Assembly: GCA_030637805.1 (NCBI GenBank)
Contig: DAOWFV010000130.1
Span: 1 to 14,620 of the forward strand
Source of the DNA: Acidobacteriota bacterium
Lineage (GTDB): Bacteria > Acidobacteriota > Thermoanaerobaculia > Thermoanaerobaculales > Sulfomarinibacteraceae
Reading direction: 5' to 3'
DNA: 14,620 nt
Shown here: piece after piece, positions 9,253 to 14,620 of the stretch
Position numbering within the stretch: the first letter of the stretch is position 1
Layout of the letters: every line of letters starts with the position of its first letter
Position numbers and translations under genes: made by a program
The notes under the pieces: generated by a model
Database searches by the model: none
Told to the model about the DNA's origin: nothing
Seen by the model: the letters and a program-made list of their open reading frames with translations, nothing else

Positions 9253-9268
9253 TGATTAACGTTTATCA
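9253..9268. promoter_or_regulatory. 16-bp near-palindrome upstream of pilB, possible operator
   Basis: TGATTAACGTTTATCA matches its own reverse complement at 14 of 16 positions. It lies in an AT-rich patch that stands out from the high-GC surroundings. Relative to the putative start at 9212 it would occupy about -41 to -56, a usual place for an activator site. The binding protein, if any, is unknown. Confidence 0.35.
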
Positions 9269-9330
9269 ACGGCTTATCCTATCTATCCTAATAAATGCGG
9301 CTGTTTGTCGGCTGCGATCTCCATCACCCG

Positions 9331-9521
9331 AGCTCTAGCCCGCATATCTTACCGGCTTTCGACGCGAGGCGGCGAGGTGCTGTGACCAGCGGGGTTTTCG
9401 ACCCGAGGGGCACGGAGGCGTACTCGGCAGTACGTCGAGCACCCCGAGGCGAGAAAACACCGCTGGGTGCGGTGCATCGTCGGCCGCAGCAGGAAGCTGG
9501 TGAGATATGCGGGCTAGATCT
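9331..9521. repeat. 191-bp imperfect inverted repeat (one long hairpin)
   Basis: The outer arms 9335-9349 and 9503-9517 are perfect 15-bp complements (CTAGCCCGCATATCT and its reverse complement). Pairing continues inward in the same register: ACC/GGT and GCTT next to the arms, CCAGCGG (9386-9392) with CCGCTGG (9460-9466), the adjoining GTTTTC/GAAAAC, then GTACT (9420-9424) with AGTAC (9429-9433) around a CGGC loop. Many mismatches between the arms are transitions, which would still pair as G-U in RNA. It lies 28 nt downstream of the heptosyltransferase stop and upstream of the pilB promoter region. It could be a terminator-like or processing structure, or a MITE-like or palindromic repeat element. 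I see no target-site duplication. Short open frames crossing it are probably not genes. Together with the two pilB-upstream signals this is all I see in the 9183-9549 gap. Confidence 0.8.
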
Positions 9522-9549
9522 CGCGGGTTCTTCTTTCCTCGCTCTTCGC

Positions 9550-10566
9550 TCACGAGTCGAGGAGTTTTCGGGCGGAGTCGAAGATCTGTTCAGCCGTCAC
9601 CGCGCGACGGGGGCGAGCACGGGCGGATCCTGATGGCCCGATCGTGGTCTCGGCGGCGCCGGACAGCACGGCCGTACGGGCGCCGAGGGGCCCGTTTCGT
9701 CGCCAGTCGCTGGCTAGGAAAACCGCCAGCGTGGGCACTCCGAGGCTAGCTCCCAGGTGTACCGGACCGGTGTCGCCGCCGATGACGAGCGCCGCCCGGC
9801 CGAGCAATGCCCCTAGCTCCTCGAGATCGGTCGGAGGCGCGAGGTGCACGCCGAAGTCGCCGGCGTCTACCACGGACTCGGCACGCGGCCTCTCCCCCGG
9901 TCCCCAGGCCACCACAGCTTCCAGGTCCAGCGTCGTGAGGCCACGTGCCACGGTGGCCAGGGTCTCGACCGGGAGCACCTTGTGGGCGCCTCCGGCGCCG
10001 GGGAGAATCACCGCGTATGGCTCCTGCCAGGGGCCGACGGGCGCGCGGGGGAGGACCCTCTCGAGGAACCATGACCCGTCAGGGGGTTGGACCGGAGGCG
10101 GCTCGACGCCCAGGCTGCGCACCATCTCGAGGTTGGTGGCCACCACATGCCGCCCGGCGGTCGCCCCGGGAATAGTCTCGGTGTAGACGAACCCGGCCAC
10201 ACGCTCTCGCCGCCAGGGACGCGCGAGACCCACGCGGCGGGGAGCTCCGGTCCAGCGAGTGATCACGGCCGACTTGAGCACGCCCTGGGGATCGAGCGCA
10301 ATATCGGGCTGCAGCTCGCTGAAGCGGGTGCGTAGCGAACCGGTCTCCATCCGTGTTCGCGCCGCCAACGGTCGCCGCCGCCAGCGCCCGCTGGCTACGG
10401 TGAACACCGCGTTCACCGCTGGGTGCCCCTCCACCAGGGTTCGGAGCGATTCCTCCACGACCCACGTGAGGTGGGTTTCGGGATGGGCCTTCCGAATGGC
10501 CTCCGCGAGTGGCCAAGTGTGGACGATGTCGCCGAGAGCGGAAAGGCGGACGAGGACGATTCTCAC
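9550..10566 (-). CDS. GT9 ADP-heptose:LPS heptosyltransferase, WaaC-like
   Basis: A glycosyltransferase family 9 protein, 338 aa from the chosen start. The N-terminus RIVLVRLSALGDIVHTWPLAEAI matches the WaaC-type start, including the Asp of LGD thought to act in catalysis. The second Rossmann domain shows PYAVILPGAGGAHKVLP and the donor-site motif GGDTGPVHLGASLGVPTLAVF. Such enzymes move heptose from ADP-heptose to Kdo of the LPS inner core on the cytoplasmic face of the inner membrane. GTG codons at 10572 and 10566 both fit; 10566 is preferred because GAGG lies nine bases upstream rather than three and the protein then starts MRIVLVRL, as relatives do. It follows hldC after 84 nt containing the tandem repeat. 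Heptosyltransferase I is more likely than II, but substrate order cannot be read from sequence. Confidence 0.88.
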   Translation of the reverse strand: MRIVLVRLSALGDIVHTWPLAEAIRKAHPETHLTWVVEESLRTLVEGHPAVNAVFTVASGRWRRRPLAARTRMETGSLRTRFSELQPDIALDPQGVLKSAVITRWTGAPRRVGLARPWRRERVAGFVYTETIPGATAGRHVVATNLEMVRSLGVEPPPVQPPDGSWFLERVLPRAPVGPWQEPYAVILPGAGGAHKVLPVETLATVARGLTTLDLEAVVAWGPGERPRAESVVDAGDFGVHLAPPTDLEELGALLGRAALVIGGDTGPVHLGASLGVPTLAVFLASDWRRNGPLGARTAVLSGAAETTIGPSGSARARPRRAVTAEQIFDSARKLLDS

Positions 10567-10580
10567 GCCCACGCACCTCG

Positions 10581-10614
<34 letters not shown>

Positions 10615-10650
10615 GGCGTGTAGCAGCGCCGGCTGATCGGCATGGCCAAG

Positions 10651-11148
10651 TTACTCGGTGCCGCCGAAACGCTCGAGGATGATGCCGATGAGATCGGTGG
10701 TGGCGTGGTCTTTTGGGTCGCCGCAGATGGCCGTTCTCCCTCCGTACGCCTCCACCACGTCCCGCTCGGGCACGCTCTCAACGGTGTAGTCGGTCCCTTT
10801 GGCATGGACGTCCGGTCTCAGCTTTTCGAGAACCGGCGCCACCATCGGGCTGTCGAAGAGACAGATGCGGTCGACCATCCACAGGTGGGAGAGGATCTCG
10901 ACCCGCTCGGCCTCGGGAATGATCGGACGCCGGACGCCCTTGCTCGATCGAACCGAGAGGTCGGAGTTGACGGCCGCCACCAGACGGTCGCCAAGGGTGC
11001 GAGCTGCGGCCAGATAGCGCAGGTGGCCCACATGGGGTAGATCGAAAGCACCGTTGACCAGCACCACCTCGAGACCTTCATCCTGCCAACGGGCGCACTC
11101 CTCGACGAGCTCGTCGATGGTTCGCAGCTTGTCCTCAGGAAGAGTCAT
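10651..11148 (-). CDS. hldC: HldC, heptose 1-phosphate adenylyltransferase (RfaE2 type)
   Basis: A 165-aa cytidylyltransferase-fold protein, equivalent to the C-terminal half of bifunctional HldE. It shows VLVNGAFDLPHVGHLRYL with the nucleotide-binding HxGH at residues 39-42, then AVNSDLSVR and KGTDYTVESVPERDVVEAYGG, all family landmarks. It forms ADP-heptose from heptose 1-phosphate and ATP. The ATG at 11148 is chosen because GGAGG sits five bases upstream; the frame is open to an ATG at 11187, but that would add 13 residues lying inside hldA. The gene overlaps hldA by 14 bases, so the two are translationally linked. The usual Cys of NGCFD is Ala here. Confidence 0.92.
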   Translation of the reverse strand: MTLPEDKLRTIDELVEECARWQDEGLEVVLVNGAFDLPHVGHLRYLAAARTLGDRLVAAVNSDLSVRSSKGVRRPIIPEAERVEILSHLWMVDRICLFDSPMVAPVLEKLRPDVHAKGTDYTVESVPERDVVEAYGGRTAICGDPKDHATTDLIGIILERFGGTE

Positions 11149-12151
11149 CTGCGCCTCCGGCGATGGCGACCGCGTGCCGGAGTTCATCGGCGGAGACGGC
11201 GGCGGTGCCCAGCTTCATGACCACGAGGCCGGCTGCGATGTTGGCGAGCCAGGCAGCCTCCAACGGTCTCGCTCCCGCCGCGAGAGAGGCGGTCAAAACG
11301 GCGATCACGGTGTCGCCGGCGCCGGTGACGTCGGCGACCTCGTCGGAGCCGTAAACCGGAATATGGTGTGGATCATGTTCCTTCTCAACCAAGGTCATGC
11401 CGCGATTTCCCCGGGTGGCGAGCACGAAGCGTGCGCCGAGCTCACGGCGCAACTCGTCGGCTGCGGCGGCCACCATCTCGTCGGAGGACAACCGGCGCTG
11501 GGCATGGACCTCGAGCTCCTGGAGATTCGGGGTGGCGCCGTCGACGCCGGCAAAACGGCCGATGCGATACCTCGAGTCGAGGCAGAGCCAGGGGCCGGTG
11601 GGTTGCGAGTGCGGGAGGTCCTGCAGATCCTGCGGTCGGACGCAGCCGTAGCCGTAGTCGGAAATCGCCAGTGCACCGGCGGTCGAGATTGAGTTCTTGA
11701 GATGCTCGAGCATGCGAGAACGCCAGGCGCCGTCGTCGGGAAGCTCGTCTTCGATGTCGTAGCGTGCCACCTGGTGTTTGAGGGACGATGAGCCCCCGCC
11801 GAGAATACGGACCTTGGTTGGGGTGCGGTAGCCGGGAACGCTGACGACGCCAGTCGTGTCGATGCCGCGCGATTCCAGGGATGAGCGCAACGCTCGCCCG
11901 GGCTCGTCATCACCGACAGCCGCCACCACCGTCGCCTTGACGCCGAGGGCGGCGAGATTTGCGAGCGCGTTGGCCCCCCCGCCGGGAAGGTCGCGCTGCT
12001 CCTCGTGACGAAGGATGATCACCGGGGCTTCGCGGGAGATTCGCTTCGGTGTGCCGAGAATGAAGCGGTCGAGCACAAGATCGCCGTGGAGCACGACGCG
12101 TGCGTCGGCAAAACGACCGACCAAATCGAGGAGGCGGGTGCTGTCGATCAT
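11135..12151 (-). CDS. hldA: HldA, heptose 7-phosphate kinase (RfaE1 type, PfkB family)
   Basis: A 338-aa ribokinase/PfkB-family protein, equivalent to the N-terminal half of HldE. The N-terminus HGDLVLDRFILGTPKRISREAPVII is typical of heptose 7-phosphate kinases, followed by the substrate motif LPGGGANALANLAALG (55-70). The segment GATPNLQELEV matches the TPN..E motif, and the PfkB signature DVTGAGDT carries the catalytic base Asp280. It makes heptose 1,7-bisphosphate; the phosphatase GmhB, isomerase GmhA and epimerase HldD are not in this window. One odd point is SDYGYG at 164-169, where relatives usually have DYxKG. No clear ribosome site precedes the ATG at 12151. It is the first gene of the hldA-hldC-heptosyltransferase cluster and diverges from the 174-aa gene. 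Confidence 0.9.
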   Translation of the reverse strand: MIDSTRLLDLVGRFADARVVLHGDLVLDRFILGTPKRISREAPVIILRHEEQRDLPGGGANALANLAALGVKATVVAAVGDDEPGRALRSSLESRGIDTTGVVSVPGYRTPTKVRILGGGSSSLKHQVARYDIEDELPDDGAWRSRMLEHLKNSISTAGALAISDYGYGCVRPQDLQDLPHSQPTGPWLCLDSRYRIGRFAGVDGATPNLQELEVHAQRRLSSDEMVAAAADELRRELGARFVLATRGNRGMTLVEKEHDPHHIPVYGSDEVADVTGAGDTVIAVLTASLAAGARPLEAAWLANIAAGLVVMKLGTAAVSADELRHAVAIAGGADDSS

Positions 12152-12163
12152 GGCGAGTGCGAG

Positions 12164-12192
12164 TTTATCTCATCGCGCCCAAACGCGACCAA
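12164..12192 (-). promoter_or_regulatory. Possible promoter of hldA
   Basis: On the minus strand TTGGTC (12187-12192) and GATAAA (12164-12169) are separated by 17 nt. This would start transcription near 12157, about six bases before the hldA ATG, which fits the absence of a visible ribosome site. It is a motif match only. Confidence 0.3.
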
Positions 12193-12220
12193 CCGGCCCC
12201 AACCCTCTCGGCCGCTTCCC

Positions 12221-12256
12221 CGCGCCGATAATTCCGAATTCCGAATTCCGAACTCC
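12221..12256. repeat. AATTCCG 7-bp tandem repeat, copy 3
   Basis: Three perfect units (12230-12250) and one degenerate unit AACTCC follow the same CGCGCCGAT leader as copy 1. Positions 12221-12252 are identical to 1501-1532. The array lies in the divergent spacer between hldA and the 174-aa gene, just upstream of the latter's putative -10 box. Confidence 0.85.
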
Positions 12257-12272
12257 CTCGGGAAGACTCTCC

Positions 12273-12278
12273 TATACT
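12273..12278 (+). promoter_or_regulatory. Possible -10 box of the 174-aa gene
   Basis: TATACT lies nine bases before the ATG at 12287. If used, transcription would begin within about two bases of the start codon, giving a leaderless mRNA. This fits the absence of a ribosome site in the eight bases between. No clear -35 box is visible because the repeat occupies that position. Confidence 0.35.
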
Positions 12279-12286
12279 GGGCAGCG

Positions 12287-12811
12287 ATGACTGACTTCCT
12301 CCTCTCGCCTCCCCTGGCCCGCTGGGACGGCCTCCACCTGGTGCTCGACCTGCAGCTCGTGGAGAGGCACCTTGACCATATCCTGGCGAAGGGCGGGCGA
12401 ATTCGAGATCTCCGCCTGCAGGGGGAGGGGGATGCCGTTTCAGCTCGCGCGACCGTGCTGTGGAAGGGTATCCACTCCCGGGTGGGCTTCGAGCTGGCCG
12501 AAATCCGCCTCCGCCACCGGTATCTCGGTCTGCGCATGCGCAAGCTGCGGGCGTTGGGAGGGGTGCCGGTACCGCGCGTCGCGGTAGAACTGGGCCTGAG
12601 CTCGATGGAGAGCCCGCTGCTGACCGTGTTTCGCGGCCAGGGAATTGTGGTGGTCGACCTCCGCACGTGGTTGCCGGCTGAGCTCGACCTCGAGGTGGTG
12701 ACGGTGCAGGCCACCGCACGCTCGATGCATGTCTGGTTCGGTCCGGGACATTTGCAGGAGCTTCCCCAACCGGACCGGCGCCGGTTGCCGGCAGAGACCG
12801 CATCGAGCTGA
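12287..12811 (+). CDS. Hypothetical protein, 174 aa
   Basis: I do not recognise this protein with confidence. From the ATG at 12287 it begins MTDFLLSPPLARWDGLHLVL. It has no signal peptide, cysteine cluster or transmembrane segment. The body alternates short hydrophobic and charged stretches (GRIRDLRLQGEGDAVSARAT, HSRVGFELAEIRLRHRYLGL, GIVVVDLRTWLPAELDLEVV) and looks beta-rich. The pattern is loosely like DUF2993/LmeA-type lipid-binding proteins, but that is a weak impression. The open frame extends back to 12005, but that part is antisense to hldA. It stands alone, divergent from hldA, with the ribosomal operon promoter beginning 20 nt after its stop. The length and the GC-rich third codon positions support a real gene. 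Confidence 0.65.
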   Translation: MTDFLLSPPLARWDGLHLVLDLQLVERHLDHILAKGGRIRDLRLQGEGDAVSARATVLWKGIHSRVGFELAEIRLRHRYLGLRMRKLRALGGVPVPRVAVELGLSSMESPLLTVFRGQGIVVVDLRTWLPAELDLEVVTVQATARSMHVWFGPGHLQELPQPDRRRLPAETASS

Positions 12812-12830
12812 AAAACCGCCCCAAATTGCC

Positions 12831-12859
12831 TTGACAGGCGGGGTTTGCTTGGGTAGAGT
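12831..12859 (+). promoter_or_regulatory. Sigma70 promoter of the rplM-rpsI-rpsB operon
   Basis: A perfect -35 TTGACA (12831-12836), a 17-nt spacer and -10 TAGAGT (12854-12859) predict a start near 12866, about 47 nt before rplM. The strength fits a ribosomal protein operon. The -35 box begins 20 nt after the preceding stop codon. Confidence 0.8.
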
Positions 12860-12865
12860 CTTCTT

Positions 12866-12883
12866 CCCCTGTGTCCACAGGGG
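12866..12883 (+). promoter_or_regulatory. Palindrome at the 5' end of the rplM leader
   Basis: CCCCTGTG-TC-CACAGGGG is an 8-bp perfect inverted repeat that begins at the predicted transcription start. As RNA it would form a 7-bp hairpin with a 4-nt loop at the very 5' end of the mRNA. It could stabilise the message, serve as a site for a regulator protein, or take part in ribosomal protein feedback. I cannot match it to a known L13 leader. Confidence 0.5.
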
Positions 12884-12912
12884 CTGTGAACTTTGCGCGA
12901 GGAAGCGAGATT

Positions 12913-13341
12913 ATGGGAACCTATGTACCTAAAGCGGGTGAAATTACGCACGAGTGGGTGGTGATGGATGCTTCCGACCAGGTGCTCGGGCGTCTCGCCT
13001 CCGAGGCGGCGCGGCTCCTGCGCGGCAAGCACAAGCCGGAGTACACGCCCTACCTCGACACCGGGGACTTCGTGGTCATCGTCAACGCCGAGCGCGTCAA
13101 GCTCACCGGCAATAAGCTGGACGACAAGAAGTACTACCGGCACTCGGGCCGTCCGGGAAACCTCAAGGTCGAGACCGCCCGGGAGCGTCTCGAGAAGTAT
13201 CCCGAACGAGTCATCCAGGCCGCGGTGTGGGGCATGCTGCCCAAGAATCGCCTCGGCCGAAAGCTGTTGAGCAAGCTCAAGGTCTACAGCGGGTCCGAGC
13301 ACCCGCACGAGGCGCAGCAGCCGAAGACCCATGCCCTGTGA
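12913..13341 (+). CDS. rplM: Ribosomal protein L13 (uL13)
   Basis: A 142-aa protein, the same length as E. coli L13. Landmarks are WVVMDASDQVLGRLASEAARLLRG, the segment VVIVNAERVKLTGNKLDDKKYYRHSG, the run KVETARERLEKYPERVIQAAVWGMLPKN and the C-terminal HPHEAQQPK. It is a 50S assembly protein. The ATG at 12913 is chosen because GAGGAA lies just upstream and the product starts MGTYVPKAGEI; the in-frame ATG... codon region earlier at 12871 (GTG) would fall inside the leader palindrome. It leads the operon, with rpsI 17 nt downstream. Confidence 0.98.
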   Translation: MGTYVPKAGEITHEWVVMDASDQVLGRLASEAARLLRGKHKPEYTPYLDTGDFVVIVNAERVKLTGNKLDDKKYYRHSGRPGNLKVETARERLEKYPERVIQAAVWGMLPKNRLGRKLLSKLKVYSGSEHPHEAQQPKTHAL

Positions 13342-13358
13342 ATTGAGAGGGGGAGTTC

Positions 13359-13751
13359 GTGGCTGAGATTCAGTACTACGGCACCGGGCGACGCAAGACA
13401 GCGGTGGCCCGCGTGTACTTGAGACCGGGGAGTGGCAAGATCACGGTCAACCGCCGTGACTTCGACAACTACTTCCCGAACCAGGTTCTGAAAATGGTGA
13501 TCCGGCAACCGCTGCTGGTGACCGAGACCGCCGATAAATTCGACATCCTCATCAACGTCGTCGGAGGCGGTCCCACCGGCCAGGCGGGCGCCATCCGCCA
13601 CGGAATCTCCCGCGCCCTGCTCGAGTACAACGCTGAGCTGCGTCCGCGATTGAAGGCGGTCGGCTTCCTGACCCGCGACGCACGCAAGGTGGAACGCAAG
13701 AAGTACGGGCAGCCGAAGGCCCGCAAGCGCTTCCAGTTCTCCAAGAGATAA
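13359..13751 (+). CDS. rpsI: Ribosomal protein S9 (uS9)
   Basis: A 130-aa 30S protein of normal length. It shows YYGTGRRKTAVARVYLRPGSGKITVN, then GGGPTGQAGAIRHGISRALL, and ends KKYGQPKARKRFQFSKR, the basic tail that reaches the P-site tRNA. The start is GTG at 13359, preceded by a strong GAGAGGGGGAG ribosome site. The rplM-rpsI pair is conserved across bacteria. rpsB follows after 9 nt. Confidence 0.98.
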   Translation: MAEIQYYGTGRRKTAVARVYLRPGSGKITVNRRDFDNYFPNQVLKMVIRQPLLVTETADKFDILINVVGGGPTGQAGAIRHGISRALLEYNAELRPRLKAVGFLTRDARKVERKKYGQPKARKRFQFSKR

Positions 13752-13760
13752 GGTAGAGAT

Positions 13761-14620
13761 ATGGCAACTATTCAGATGAAGGAGCTGCTCGAAGCTGGAG
13801 TCCACTTCGGGCACCAAACGCGGCGATGGAACCCGAAGATGAAGCCTTATATCTTCGGCAAGCGCAACGGCATCCACATCGTCGACCTGCAGAAGACGCT
13901 GTCGCACTTCGAAGAGGCCGCGGACTTCATCCGTGACCTCGCAGCCAACGGGCGCAACGTGCTCTTCGTAGGCACCAAACGCCAGGCTCAGGACGCCATT
14001 CGCGAAGAGGCCGTCCGCTGCGGCATGTTTTACATGAATCACCGTTGGTTGGGCGGGACAATGACCAATTTCCGCACCATCCGCAAGTCGATCCAGCGCT
14101 TCAAGGAGATCGAGGGCATCCTCGGCAACGAGGAATCCCACCTGACGAAGAAGGAGCGCATCCGGCTCGAGCGCCAACGGCGCAAGATGGACCGTGCCTT
14201 TGGCGGCATCAAGGACATGGAGGATCTCCCCGACGCGATTTTCGTGATCGACACGGTGCACGAGCACATCGCGATCACGGAGGCCAACAGGCTCGGCATC
14301 CCTGTGGTGGCGGTGGTGGATACCAACTGCGACCCGGAAGAGGTGGACTTCCCGATCCCCGGCAACGACGACGCCATCCGCGCCATCAGGCTTTTTACCT
14401 CCCGTGTCGCGGAGAACGTACTCGAGGGGCTCAACCTGGCCGACGAGCGCTTCGTCGGCGAGGAGGAGAGCGGGGAGATCGCGGAGGAGATGGTGAAGGA
14501 GGCCGGTGCCGAAGTCTCGCCGGTTGAAGAACCGGCGCGCGAGACCGCTCCGGCTGAGGAGCCCGTCGAGGAATCCCCGCCGATTGAAGAGGTGGTTCCG
14601 GTCGAGGACGTCGCTTCAGT
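13761..14620 (+). CDS. rpsB: Ribosomal protein S2 (uS2), partial at 3' end
   Basis: The frame is open from the ATG at 13761 to the window end, 286 codons with no stop. The start MATIQMKELLEAGVHFGHQT and the segments RWNPKMKPYIFGKRNGIHIVD, FVGTKRQAQDAI, MNHRWLGGTMTNF and IPVVAVVDTNCDPEEVDFPIPGNDDA identify S2. The usual protein ends near residue 235-245. Here it continues with an acidic, Pro/Val/Glu-rich tail of at least 50 residues (repeating PVEEPA, PAEEPVEES, PPIEE), still open at the edge. The gene follows rpsI by 9 nt behind a modest AAGG ribosome site. tsf (EF-Ts) would be the expected next gene but is out of view. Confidence 0.97.
   Translation, partial: MATIQMKELLEAGVHFGHQTRRWNPKMKPYIFGKRNGIHIVDLQKTLSHFEEAADFIRDLAANGRNVLFVGTKRQAQDAIREEAVRCGMFYMNHRWLGGTMTNFRTIRKSIQRFKEIEGILGNEESHLTKKERIRLERQRRKMDRAFGGIKDMEDLPDAIFVIDTVHEHIAITEANRLGIPVVAVVDTNCDPEEVDFPIPGNDDAIRAIRLFTSRVAENVLEGLNLADERFVGEEESGEIAEEMVKEAGAEVSPVEEPARETAPAEEPVEESPPIEEVVPVEDVAS

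Noticed and set aside
9295..9633. Short open frames on both strands across the long hairpin (up to 112 aa)
   Set aside because: They read through an inverted repeat, have no recognisable domain, and overlap the heptosyltransferase end; probably chance frames.
12816..12841. Intrinsic terminator after the 174-aa gene (CCGCC with GGCGG)
   Set aside because: The stem is only 5 bp with a 16-nt loop, no proper T run follows, and it overlaps the strong -35 box of the ribosomal operon.
12148..13332. 394-aa open frame antisense to the 174-aa gene and rplM
   Set aside because: rplM is certain on the other strand, and the translation is arginine/serine-rich shadow sequence.

Overview
High-GC, gene-dense bacterial DNA, almost certainly from a Gram-negative chromosome: it carries ADP-heptose and lipopolysaccharide-core genes, a type IV pilus motor operon, a lipoprotein with a lipobox, and a ribosomal protein operon. 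The content (pilB-pilT-pilC-pilS-pilR order, DUF4388 protein, separate hldA and hldC, selenocysteine tRNA) would fit an Acidobacteriota lineage or a deltaproteobacterial-type group. That placement is inference; the sequence alone does not fix the phylum.

Layout. (1) 1-1355: a tRNA-Ala(GGC) on the minus strand and a selenocysteine tRNA (selC) on the plus strand diverge from a 65-nt spacer. selC is followed on the plus strand by a DUF4388 protein and an FmdB-type zinc ribbon protein. (2) 1536-9182, all minus strand: a tightly packed operon read pilB, pilT, pilC, pilS, pilR, then a DUF192 lipoprotein. The four junctions from pilB to pilR are 18 nt, 1 nt, and two 4-nt overlaps. (3) 9183-9549: a 367-nt gene-free stretch with a putative pilB promoter, a 16-bp near-palindrome and a 191-bp inverted repeat that can fold as one long hairpin. 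(4) 9550-12151, minus strand: hldA, hldC and a WaaC-like heptosyltransferase, which make and transfer the heptose of the LPS inner core. (5) 12287-12811, plus strand: an unrecognised 174-aa protein. (6) 12831-14620, plus strand: a strong sigma70 promoter driving rplM, rpsI and rpsB; rpsB runs off the window.

How the genes work together. PilB and PilT are the extension and retraction ATPases acting on the platform protein PilC. PilS and PilR form the sensor kinase and sigma54 activator pair that normally controls pilin transcription. No pilin gene is in the window. HldA phosphorylates and HldC adenylylates heptose, and the GT9 enzyme transfers it to lipid A-Kdo. The heptose genes lie directly upstream of the pilus operon on the same strand, separated by the long hairpin.

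The most unusual signals are non-coding: selC itself, a 7-bp tandem repeat (AATTCCG) found in three intergenic spots, two of which share 32 identical bases, and the 191-bp hairpin. I did not find a clearly new multi-gene system; the coding part is mostly well-known housekeeping and surface machinery.
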